This document shows positions 24,028 to 34,828 of a stretch of 64,000 nucleotides of DNA, piece by piece. The notes beneath the pieces are model-generated. The model did not search any database. It saw only the letters and a program-made list of their open reading frames with translations, and was not told the DNA's origin. Origin of the DNA: Tausonia pullulans (Eukaryota; Basidiomycota; Tremellomycetes; Cystofilobasidiales; Mrakiaceae); assembly GCA_951802195.1 (NCBI GenBank), contig OX637635.1, forward strand, positions 620,001-684,000, given 5' to 3'. Position numbers and translations under genes: made by a program. Position 1 is the stretch's first letter. Each line of letters begins with the position of its first letter.

Positions 24028-25024
24028 ATGGGGGTTAATCTCTTTGTTAGGAGTTCAAGGACACGTGAGGAAGCTCGTTGGTAGAAGGCTGGTGGTCTAT
24101 GGTGGTTTGTGTTCACATATCCCCTGGCTTTGCTCTCGCGCTCAATCCTTCTGGTCAAATTAGGGAATCGACTATCAATAGGTCCCCATTTAGGTTTGAG
24201 GGTTTAGCATACATGGATGTTTCTCTTCCTGCTCTCTTCTCTCCAGGAAAGGTCAACAGAGACTATCCAAACGATGTGTCAGGATCTTACGGGTTCACCA
24301 CATAGGTTCCGCGCCTAGGTGGCGGTCAGAATCTCGCGGACCCGCCACCTCGGCTCCGCGTCTGTGTAGCATTGCCCTTACTTGCTCGGCTTCCATATTT
24401 TCAGCCTCTCTTCAGCCACACTGTCCCACGCTCTTTGTTATCTTAGACTGAGCCCATGAGACGCTCAGTTCACCGTACCTTTTGTTCTGCACTCTGACTA
24501 TCATTTGCATTCGACCAAACTGCCCAAAACCTCGAAGCGAGCCTGTGTCATTGCCAGCTAGTCAGTCTACTCCTCCACCTACGCTTCTCTTCTCATTCAT
24601 CCTCCTCAGCCTTTGATCCTTGGGCCAGTCCTAACACGATGGCAAGTGCTCTCCTTGAGTCTCCGGACGTCTCCTCCATTCGCGAATTACTCTGTGCTCG
24701 CTTATGTGCCAATAAGAGGCCACCTGATCCTATTTTTGCTTCTGTGAAAAGAGAGAATGAGCTGGCCAGTCTATCGAGCTGGCGACAGTTGCGGATTCTT
24801 CGCGAGTTCTTCGCGATTGTCCATTCAGTTCTGAAGGCGCGCTGCGCCTCTCCCTTGTGCATGCGCCCATCTTAACGAGCCTCCCTCACCACTCGCCTTG
24901 CAAAAGCTGATATACTACGCTCTCCTCCTCCAACCACATCCCTCTCTTTCTCTCCCCGAACCCTCACTTCCAAGGCTCTCCCTTCCTCTTCTCCGTGTTG
25001 CAACACCATCCCTCGACTCGCACC
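24028..25024. other. Intergenic region upstream of the first deacetylase gene
   Basis: About 1 kb follows the TRM6 stop. It contains a near-perfect inverted repeat (24313-24325 with 24342-24354) and an isolated 78-codon ORF (24639-24875) beginning MASALLESPDVSSIRELLCA in a reasonable start context, with no recognised homologue. The last 100 bases are a pyrimidine-rich leader for the deacetylase gene. Confidence 0.5.
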
Positions 25025-26623
25025 ATGCTCCCCCTCTTCCTCCTCCCTCTCGTCGCTCTCCTTTTCCGCGCCACCCTCGCCGCCCCTTTCGAGCATCAGC
25101 TCCAGTCCCGCCAGACGATTTCCATCATCAGCAACTGTGCAGCCGGCGTCTCCGGCCAGGTGGCGCTCACTTTTGATGATGGGCCGTACCTCTACGAGGG
25201 CCGTGGGTCCTCCAGTCTCTTGCCGCCGCTTCTATGACCTGCCCCTTCCATCTCATGCCCACTCTCGACTCTTGTCCCGACGACAACCATTGACTCCTCC
25301 GTCTTTACGGATGTGCTTGAGCAGAGATTGCCGAGGTTCTTCAGAGCAGACCATTCTCTCTCTTTATCAACGGTAACAACTTCGCATGTATGTCTGATTT
25401 TCACAGCCAATCTCACTCCAATCCTGCCCGCTGACGCTCGAAGTTCCGGGTCTCCAGGCATCTACGATCGGGCCGAGGAGCTCCAAGCCCTCTTCGCCGC
25501 GTGAGTCGGGAATCTCTCTGATGTTTCTCTCGCACACTTGGATGTCTCTTCCGCTCTCATACAGAGACACACACACTAGCACACATCCCTCTACCTATCT
25601 GCCTCTAACTCTCTCTATTCCTCTCTTTTCCACCTTAAACCCTTGTTCTTTCCTCATATGCTGATCCTTCTTGATGAGTCAGCGGTCAGTTGTTCGGATC
25701 GCACTCTTGGTCGCACCCGGACTTCACTACTCTCACCGTTGAGCAGGCCAACCGCGAGCTTGAGCTCCTCGAGACGGCCTTTACCAAGGCGGGTTTTTCA
25801 ACTCTATCTCCCGCTTTGCCTGAGACTGATATGTCGGTTCTCTTCAGTAGATTTTCGGTGTAGTCCCGACCTCTTTCCGTCCCCCTTTCGGCGCGTACAA
25901 CGATCAGACGCTCGCTGTCCTCGAGAGTCGCGGGTACACCAGTGCGTGAACATCTCCTGCACTTGATCAATGTATCGCCATGTGAAGTCTGACCTCTCTC
26001 CCCAGGGCTCGTTCTCTGGTCCGACGACACTGAGGATGCCGACGGTGCTACCCCCGAGGCCTCGGAAGCTGTCCTGGCCAGTTCGTCAATCCCTGTCTCT
26101 CGCAACTTCTAGAACCGAACTGATGGCCCCTCCCGTAACTGCGCTCCCCTTCTCTATTCCCATAGACATCGCCAACAATCCGTCCCGGCCCTCGGCCATC
26201 GTACTTGCGCATTCAACCGTCCCGACTAGTGAGTGAGAAGCTCTTTGGATGCTCTTCCACCCTATTGCTCGCTTGCACGTTTCCCACCGCTGACTGATCT
26301 AACGCCGTCGTTTCCTGCTCCAGCCGTCCAAGTCGTCCTCCCCGCTACCATCCCTCTGTTCCAGAGCGCGGGCTACCAGTTCGTAACTGTGGAAACTTGT
26401 GTCGGAGTAAGTTGCGCTAGCTTTTTCCTTCAAAAAGCTCTCGTCACGTCGTTGCAGATAGCTGATGGGGAGGCAACCTTTCTGCTTCCGTCCGCTTACG
26501 CACGACTCTCCTCCTCCTCCTCTTCTTCTTCGTCATCAATCGCACTCTTAGACCTCCGAGCCTTGGTACCGCGTTGTTGGTGCCCCTGGCGTGAGGGACG
26601 CCAGCTGGACGTGCGACGTCTAA
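25025..26623 (+). CDS. Secreted polysaccharide deacetylase (CE4, chitin deacetylase-like)
   Basis: CE4 enzymes remove acetyl groups from chitin or related polysaccharides in the wall. The ATG gives a signal peptide (MLPLFLLPLVALLFRATLAAP). Spliced motifs follow in the NodB order: VALTFDDGPYLYE (motif 1, catalytic Asp-Asp), SLFINGNNFA, GSHSWSHPDFTTL (motif 2, H-x-x-x-H metal ligands), FRPPFGAYND (motif 3), LVLWSDDTED (motif 4) and AIVLAHSTVP (motif 5). The last exon reads EPWYRVVGAPGVRDASWTCD and ends at 26623. About nine short exons give roughly 240 residues, the small catalytic-domain-only form. There is no GPI signal, so the enzyme is inferred to be freely secreted. It is a paralogue of the gene at 34829-36421. 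Confidence 0.9.
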
Positions 26624-28196
26624 ACCAGCTTCATTGGCTGGGTATCGATCTCAGCTGGCCGTGATCATTCCGACGGACGCTCTTTCGTCTTTGCCCTTTT
26701 TTCATTTCCCGCAGCCGCTATGGCTGTTCTCTGTGTTCATAGAGTTTCCCGTATTTCTTCCTTCCTTCTTCCAATGGACGATGATTGATCTTCTCTCTGT
26801 CTCTCGACGGCCCGCGTTTGAGCAAGCACCTCATTGGTCTTTGGCACGCACAATCACGACCTGCAGCACGAGATGACGCTGGACGACCCCTGACCAAAAT
26901 CCGGCCTGCTGCCTAATTCTGAATTCATTGTCTCGGCTCCTGGTTCGAAAAGCGGTGCTATCGACGGGGCGAGAGGAGGATGGGAGGCAACTGGCCTCGG
27001 AACGAGTCGAGTCTTCGCGAGCAAAGCGTCAAGGGTATATGAGGACTTCGTCGTCGTCTGCTATGCGGGCCTTTAGATATGACAGAAGGAGAGAGAGAGG
27101 CATGGAACGTCGGAAGGCAAGCTGCCCGCCCGTGATTCTAATGCCATCTTTCCAGCGACCCGCTCGGTGTCTTTGCACTCCTCGAAGCAAGACAACGGCG
27201 GACCTTGCTTGACGTTGAAAGACTTGTCTCGCGCGGTACTTTCTCTCCTAGCTGCCCCCAGCAGCTTGGAAGAAGCGCGTGATCACTGGTCAGTCTAGGA
27301 TGTATCACTAACCTCCCCTTGCGCAACTTCTACCGTTTTGGAAGCATCAGAGTCGATAGATCAGCTTCCCGCACAGGGTCCTGCTTTCTCTCCTTCCACT
27401 TTTCCTCTCCATTTTCCGTTTCAGAAGTTAGGCTTTCCCCTGGCCCCTATCCTCCTTGTCTCTTCTCCGATAAAGTCGCCGTGGCATGAATGCGGAGGAG
27501 CATCTGGCGAAGACTTAGCCATCCGCCCCCCCCACCCCTCGGCTCCGCCCTCCCCTCGTTCTTCTCTCATGTTTTTCTGAGACCACGTGACTCTGTCCCT
27601 CGCGTCAAATTGCTCCGCGCCGTGGGACAAGGGGAAGAAGCCTCCGAGGGAGTAAGGGAAAGGACGTGCATCTTCCTCCGCTCTCCCTTGCAATTGCCCC
27701 TCTTAAAGGGTCCGCTCTCTCCCCTGCCTTACTCTCCCCCCTAGCTCAGCGCTCTCTTCTCTTCAAGTGCCAACTCCGGTCCTTTTTGCCGGCAGGAAGA
27801 CGCCGGTACCCCACCTCGGTCTGCCCCTCTCTCTTCCTCTCCTCTTCTTGCGTGCCCGTCTTCCGCTCTCTCCGGGCCCTTCAATCACCGAGCGACCCCT
27901 GTAAAACGATGTGGGCCTTGTTCCTTCCTGCTGCCGCGGAGTCCGGCCGAAAGTGGAGGTGTAACGAGGGCGAGGGCGATGGAGAAAGATGAGACGTCAA
28001 GTCCTTTTTGTCGCAGCTCTCTCTCTCCTGTGTCCTCTTCCCTCGAACGCCGATCTGACAACCGAAAGAGACAGCAACAGCCAGCTTCCTTCCCTTCTCT
28101 CGCCGCTTGCACTTTGCGCACGCTTCCTTCGCCTGTATCAACACTCTTCTCCCACCTCCGACTGTCCCGAAATCCGCTCGCCGTCATTGAGCCATC
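26624..28196. other. Intergenic region upstream of the receptor-like gene
   Basis: About 1.6 kb lies between the deacetylase stop and the receptor-like start. The proximal part should be a 3' UTR. The distal 600 bases (27500-28190) are strongly pyrimidine-rich on the plus strand, typical of a promoter and leader. Short ORFs have no recognisable product. Confidence 0.5.
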
Positions 28197-30771
28197 ATGC
28201 TGCAGCGACTCATCGCACGCCTTGAGCCATCCAATACTTCGGCCGTCATCGTCCTCGACTCACAGTACGGGCCCGGCTTCGTCCACATCGCAAAAATCCA
28301 CCTCTCGCGGCAAGACTCGATCGGCCAGGCGGTGAGTACTCACACGACTATGAGAAAGGGAGACTTCGGCTCTGACCAGGGTTCACGTCGGCCTCGCTCT
28401 GATTTGTTTTCATCTTCTTGCCCGCAGGTAATTGCCGCCGTGGGTCTCCTTACTCTCTCGGTGCGCATTCTTTCTGCCCGTACCTATTTCCTCCCTGATC
28501 ACCCCCCCACCCCCTTTCACAGGTCATCATCGTCCTCTTCGCGTACCTTGCGTCATACGTTCTTCAGCCGGGCACGGGGGATCGCCGCGAGCGGAGCAAG
28601 GCTATCCACCGATTCCTCACCTCGGACTGTTAGTAGCTGCGTTATTCTCTTCGCTTCTCCACCCTGTACCTCGTTCATCCTTCGCAAAATCTTCTGACGA
28701 TGCTCCTCTCAGTGGGCGCCTACTTCATCTGCCTCATGATCTGCGATCTCACACCGGTGTGTCCCTGTTCCATATATTTGTCTTGTCAGCATGGCCGAAG
28801 CTGCTGGCAGCCGGCGGCCCACTCTGCCCTCGGAGGAAGAAAATAACTTCCCGCAAAGGTAGACCTGTGTAACAGATAGTGATGAGACAACACGATGACG
28901 AAGAGCGATTGAGAGACCGCAGAATGCACGCAGGGCAGCGGCGGGCGGAATCAAGTGGGAATCAGTTTGCCACGCCAGGGAGATCGGCGTGCTCATCAGC
29001 TCTCAAACCCTGTCTTCTCTTTATTTATTTTTTCTTTATTGCAGACGTTTGGTTCCTTGGCTAACATTCGCTGGGCGATGGAGGTAAGCTCCTGATAACT
29101 CGCTTCATTCCCCTTGGTGTCCTTCCTTCCTCCCTCTTTTCTGACAGGCCTTCATTTTGATTGCAGCATGTAATCCAGCACGAACCTCTTGTGCGTGATT
29201 CAATTGCGTTGATTTGGGCAGAAGTAGCGAATGTGGCGTGGTGTTTGCTCTTGGACCTCTCTGATGATTCGACTGTCTGTCGTCTTCGTCCGACGTTTTC
29301 CTTGGCACACGTAGTGCGACTTCCAAGGTTCAATGTTCGTGTCCTGCCCCTGTACCTTGCAGTGGCCCTTGACGTTGACAATGCTGGGCTTGCCAACTTC
29401 CCTTCTTTCTAGGGCCCAGTTCGGCGTCATCGGAGGTTGCGCATTCAACCTGATACTCGCGGTCCACACCTTCCTTCTTCTCGTCCTCAAGGTGAAAGAT
29501 TATTTGACCTGTCGCATTTGTATTACTGAGACGGCCGCTTGGTCTGTTCGTCAGGTTAAACCGCCACCATACGTTCGGTATCTCTTCATCTGCGGCGGCT
29601 GGTTCATCGCTGTGTTCCTCACAATCTTAGGACCGGCAACGAACCGGGCATCGTTCAGCTTCTATGGCCCAACGAATGGTAGGTCACATTTCATGGCAAA
29701 TATTATGGTCTGTTGCCCTGCTGATGGGTTTCCTCTTAGCTGGCTGCTGGCTCACCTACGGTGGGACACACTGGCGACAATGGTATTGGTGAGTGGCCTG
29801 CTCCTTCACCCAGTCACCTCGGACAGTGGTTGATCCTCGTCTTCATTTCATAGGACTGTCCCAATCATTGTCAGCATGCCCCTGTTTCCCACAAGCGCCC
29901 CTCGAGGCCCTCAAGTTTACGACGCTCTCTTCCCCGCCCCCAGTGCCTCGTCGTCCTCGGCCTTCAAATCATTATCTACGTTGCTGTTTGGCTCTCACTC
30001 TCTGGCCACTTCGAAAAGTTTCGCCATCGCGTCCTCTCAGGCAGCACCGAGTCGAAATCGGTCCCAGATGTGACGGCCGAGCGCAGCAAGGAGGTCATCA
30101 GCATCGCCCGACGGATGCTTTGGTTCCCCATCCTCTACGCCGTCTTCTCCCTCCCAATCGTCATGACGGTCCTCCTCGGTGCTCAGGGCAAGATTTATCA
30201 CCATACCAGTGAGCACGCTGGATCGCTCTCACCCGTTCACTAGTAATTGACCAGCGCGTACCCCCTAGTCTACGTCGTCGCAGACGCCCTCTTCACTTCC
30301 CTTGGCATCGCCGACACTGCGCTTTTCATCATCACCCGGAAAGGCCTCCTTCTCAAACGCCGCTTCAACACTCCTTCAGGCATCCACATGACTATCCAGG
30401 TGGGCCGCGCTCCCTCTCCTTTATTTCGCAATCGATTCAGAAGCTGAACCAGGATGTCTCTCCCTCCCTAGCGAATCACACACATTGAAGAATCAACCCC
30501 AGGAACCCAGCACATTGAGTACGAATACTCGGACAGGGACAGCTTCTCATCGTACAATCAGAGCCATCCGACGGCCCCACGCATCGCCTCCAAGCTCGAG
30601 ATGGAGGCCAAGCGGCTGGAGCGCAAGTCGATGATTTACGAGGACGGCCTCGAGCTCGTGAAGGAGCGGGCGCCCATGGCGGCCGTCGCCAACAATCCGG
30701 CGAGCGCGAGCGCAGAGACGTTCAATTCTTGTCCCTGGGAAGAGTGCGAGCCGGGCAAGAGAGTCAGGTAG
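28197..30771 (+). CDS. Seven-transmembrane receptor-like protein (Git3/cAMP-receptor-like GPCR)
   Basis: About eleven exons encode a multi-span membrane protein. The start MLQRLIARLEPSNTSAVIVL is followed by hydrophobic helices VIAAVGLLTLSVIIVLFAYL (across a splice), GAYFICLMICDLTP, GVIGGCAFNLILAVHTFLLL, YLFICGGWFIAVFLTILGP, a segment around WTVPIIVSMPL, CLVVLGLQIIIYVAVWLSL, WFPILYAVFSLPIVMTVLLG and YVVADALFTSLGIADTALFI. The pattern ANIRWAMEH, then a CTLQ-type extracellular Cys, then AVHTF resembles fungal Git3/cAMP-receptor-like receptors that sense nutrients through G proteins. A cytoplasmic Glu/Ser-rich tail ends GKRVR. Splicing between 29193 and 29412 is unresolved; a small exon coding CPCTLQ seems likely there. 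Ligand and signalling partner are unknown. Confidence 0.78.
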
Positions 30772-31229
30772 CATCGAAAGAGAGACTACAAGTGCTTTGT
30801 TCGCGCAGATTTCACGACTTCGAACGAAACCCCGCTGCCAACGCCCTTTGTTTATAGCTCCCCACCCCAGCATTGCTCTTGTTTGTAATTTTAATATTGG
30901 GTCTCTATGTGCTATCACGCTTCTCCCCTCACAGTTGAGCAGCGAGCGAGAGACGGGGCTGAGTCTCCCTTCTTCGTTTCCGCTCCACGCCGATGCCCTT
31001 CTCAGCTACTCTCAATCACTAATTACATATTTCTCGGCATACCTTGACCTCCATCCGTTCGAGGGTGATTCTGAGCGAGATGGAAGTCTACGACGTTGCC
31101 ATGGCGACATTGCGCATGGCCCTCGGCGGCGTGAAATGACGCGGCGGCCAGAGAGAGGACCAGACTCGTCTCCTCCCTCTCAAATGTGAGAGCCCAACTA
31201 AACCACCATCATTCCCCTACCGACCAGAC
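30772..31229. other. Intergenic region between receptor-like and F-box genes
   Basis: This tandem intergenic space of 458 bases holds the 3' UTR of the receptor-like gene and the promoter of the F-box gene. No gene or notable element was seen. Confidence 0.5.
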
Positions 31230-33266
31230 ATGCCGGACCCCATCGCCAGCCTCCCTGCTGAGATTAGTCTCCGGATCCTCCTCGAGCTGCCCCTCGGCGC
31301 GCTCGCAACGTTCCAGGCCGTCTCCCCGACCTGGCGGAACCTCATCCAAACGCACGACGCTCTTGTCTTTTCCCGTGCTTCGGGCTACGACATCTCGATC
31401 TCTGGCGGCAACGGCGGGCCTGAGGTTGCTCTCAAGAACCTGCTAGCTGAGCGACGCGGCCGCTACTTTGGGACATCATCGTGGCACGAGAGTGTCGACG
31501 ACTGGCGGACTTTCTGTGAGTTGCCCTCGGCCGCGTTACAGCCTACCCTAGCTTGCCTGTCTTCGGTTTACACCTGCGCGCTTTGGCTGACTTTGGGGGC
31601 TGGGCCGGTTCGCAAGGCCAGAGACAGACGCTTCTCGCTCGGAATCGAGTTGATCCCTCGGCCTGGCGACTTATGTCCTACGATAATAGCCCACCCCAGC
31701 GGCTCACTTGGCGCCTCAAGGCCGACGTACAAGAGCGGATCCTTATCACGACAGGCCACGCCCAGGGAGTTTGGGTTGCAGATCTGGACACGAACGAGCC
31801 ACTCTGGTCGTTGCCTCAAGAGGTGTGTGTTTCTATGCGCTGGCTTCTCGCGAGAGAGAAGGCATCCGTTGACGTCATTGACGTCCGCTCATCCTGAAAG
31901 TGGCCAGCGAGGCCCTACGCGCATCTCGAATATGCCGATGGTATAGCCGTGTGGGACCGACTAGGAGATGAGCTTGAGGTCTGGAAGCACGATCCCTCGA
32001 CTCCTCGAGGTCATTTGACGCATGTCGGACTTCTCCCGGCCATCGACGGCATGCGAGGGTTCCACCTGAAGGATGGGTAAGCGTCGGGACCCTCACAATT
32101 TCATCTTCGAAACTCGGCTGAATGTTCCCCTCAGTATCCTCGCCATCGTCAGTGACGCTGGAACGACCACGTACTACGACCTGAGGGGCGACGAACCCGA
32201 ACTCCTGCGGAAACTCACCCACTCGGCCGGCGCGATTGGCTACCTCGACAAGACGCCTTCAACACTCGTCCTGTGCCATGGAGATGCCGTTCGGTGCTAT
32301 AACCCGTTCACCGGTATCGAGCAAGGGGTCTTTCCGCCATCCATGAGCGCCTCGTACATGCACTACGTCCTCAGCCGACCGGACGATCTCTCCTCACGAA
32401 ACGTGATGGCCCGTGCCGAGCTGGTCTTTGCTGGCTCAAGCACCCCACGTGAAACGGAAGGGAACCCGCTTGACCCGGATGCTGGCGAGTGGAAGGCATG
32501 TCATGTCGATGGAGACAAGTATCTCGTCCTCCTTTCGAACGAGGCGCGACTATTTGTTTGCACAGATTATGAGCGCGTTCTCGCAACGCCCGAAGGCGAG
32601 GAGCGGGACAAGATCGTCCAGGAGACCTGCTGCTTCATCGAGATTTCCCCGGGTGAGGAGGAAATGGGCGACGACGACACTAACTGGCTCAGCCTGTGCG
32701 AGGGTCGCGCAGCCTTCGGCATCGGGTGCGTCTCGTGCCTGTCTCCTATCTTTTTTCTCCCTTCCTTGACTAATTTCCACCGCAGAGACCACATCGTGAT
32801 CGTTACTCTCCCATCACCAGGGACCAATGTCTACCCCTCCAACGCTCTATCGCACGCGCTTGCCCTCCCAACGCACTCACTCATCCCGCCGTCTTGCCTC
32901 GCTCTCACCCCGGACGCTCTCTTCGCGACCCACGGCTCCGCTGAGCTCGTGACGACCTCCACCGGTCGACCGGCGCTCGCTGTCCGCAAGGCCGTCAAGG
33001 TTGCTTGGTTCAACGGGGAGAAAGTCAGGGACGACGAGCGCGATGCAGCGGCGGAAGATGGATGGGAGGACATTGAGGACGGGGATGAGGCGTTCGAGTT
33101 CCCGGATTTCGACGGCGATGAGGATTCGGATGACGAGGAGGACAATTCTGGCAATGACGATGGAGGAGCTGCGCCGTATAATGGGTACAGCACTCCGGCT
33201 CCATGGGCGAATGGGACGGATAGCGATGCAGAGGAGGGGACGTTGAGCGATGGACAGGCTACTTAG
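31230..33266 (+). CDS. F-box protein
   Basis: The protein starts with an F-box (MPDPIASLPAEISLRILLEL, then PLGALATFQAVSPTWRNLIQ), the motif that binds Skp1 in SCF ubiquitin ligases. After introns near 31516-31600 and 31830-31900, the body shows repeated beta-strand-like segments (GVWVADLDTNEPLWSLPQE, LEVWKHDPSTPRGHLTHVGL, ILAIVSDAGTTTYYDL, LVLCHGDAVRCYNPFTG, YLVLLSNEARLFVCTDYERV), suggesting a WD40-like propeller as substrate-binding region. The C-terminus is strongly acidic (DDEEDNSGNDDGG) and ends SDGQAT. The F-box is clear; the propeller is inferred from spacing rather than canonical GH-WD signatures. The substrate is unknown. Confidence 0.8.
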
Positions 33267-34828
33267 GATCCACCGGAATAAGATAGATGGCTTCGACGCA
33301 ATCCCGAACGGGAGCTTCTGAGACAGTGTTGTGAGACTATGCTGATACATTGAGAGTGGGGGGGAGGGGGGCAGCGTCAGACCTCGCCTTGGCACTCCCG
33401 CCGCAGCCCCGAGCGGAAGCCTCCGAGACAGTGATTGCTGGACTATGCTGATACATCGAGATGGGGGCAAGCAGCATCACACCTCGCCTTGGCACCCCCG
33501 CCGCAGACTTTCTTCATGATTATGGTCATTCCCCACCCTTCTTCGAGTCTGTACGAGGTTCAACGAGAAAGAAGAGACGAATGGGGTAGGGTGACATCGG
33601 CTGGAACTAACAGCAACGGAGCGAAAGTTGCCGAACTCTGCCGGTCGTTGGAGGTCGGCCGCTCTTTCTGGCTGCAAGATGTTCTTGCCCCGCATTCAAC
33701 ACAGCGAAAATCGATGGGAAGACAGATTCGGTCCCCGTTGCTGATGTGACGTTTGAAACAAGCCAGGGAGTGGATTCGCAGAGACTCTTAGCGCCCAGAG
33801 GATATAGGGTCACAAGTAATGCGGGAAGGCTCTGAACGAGTCAGGAAGGCTCTCAACGAGTACAAATCTGATGACGACAAATGGTCACAATGGCAGTTGC
33901 GGAGTCTGTCCCACCTCTCTTTTATGTGGTCCCTCCCGCCTTCGCATTCGTGTCTTTTTTAAGCATCCGAGATGGTCAGGCATCTTGCAAAGGGTTTGGC
34001 CTGGTTTCCTCCTGGAGAAATCGAAGATGCGAGCGACTCAGTGTCCGCCTCGCTAGCTCTCGAGGCTAATATACTGGCGCCCGCAGGCAAGACCGAGGCA
34101 AGACAGGACATCGTAAGCGCCTCATCTTCCTCATTTAAGAACAAACGTGACACACACCATGCAACACTGCGAGCCGGAGCCGAGGAAAAAGCCAGTTGGG
34201 AAATAATGAAGCTACTGGCCGGCGGATCATGTGTCGTCCGTCGACTGGCAGACGCCATTACCACCTGTCTTGCTATCTCACGCGAGCAGGAAGAGAGCAA
34301 CCCTGTTCCCGCCACCACCAAGCGCCACCACCGCCACCACTTGTACTTACTGACGTCTGGAAGAAGGGGCTTGCGAAGAAGTGGCATCGCACTGTAACCG
34401 TCCTCAGGATGGACCTCAGCGAACATTGATTCAAGACAAGCTCGGCCTTTCGGCACTTCTCTCCGTCGGATAGATGACCTGCGGTCAACGCGGAACTAGT
34501 GGAAGGATGGCGAACCCACCGTCCAATAAAGGTAACTCGCGGTTTCTAGGTATGTCACCCCTGACCTGTCTCGAGCTTTCGGCGCGGAGCAAGCTGTTTC
34601 CGCGTGACAGTGTCGCTCGCCGTGTATCGGGGTGGTCGGCTGCAAGCCTCCGGTCAGCTTTCGCCTTGGATGATGCGTCTGCTCGGCCCGTTCCGGTGAG
34701 ACAGTGAGTGTCAAAAGGTGACAATGTCCTCGAGACTCTCCTCTTCACCACCACTCCCCACCACATCTTCCCCACCACATCTCCCCACCATCACCATCGG
34801 CTCTTTTTCCTTTCTGTTTCCTTCCTTA
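33267..34828. other. Intergenic region with a tandem repeat
   Basis: About 1.56 kb separates the F-box gene and the second deacetylase gene. It begins with a diverged two-copy direct repeat (listed separately). Overlapping ORFs on both strands at 33960-34456 lack recognisable domains. The final 120 bases are a CACCA/CCTT-rich leader for the deacetylase gene. Confidence 0.5.
33304..33506. repeat. Imperfect two-copy tandem repeat, unit about 100 bases
   Basis: Two adjacent copies (about 33304-33406 and 33407-33506) share blocks such as GAGACAGTG, GACTATGCTGATACAT, ACCTCGCCTTGGCAC and CCCGCCGCAG in the same order and spacing. They differ by scattered substitutions and a small G-rich indel, so this is an older duplication. 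It lies just after the F-box stop codon and has no open frame of note. Confidence 0.85.

Noticed and set aside
33959-34456. Overlapping ORFs of 141 and 165 codons on opposite strands
   Set aside because: Neither shows a recognisable domain, signal peptide or splice structure; both could be chance in GC-rich DNA.
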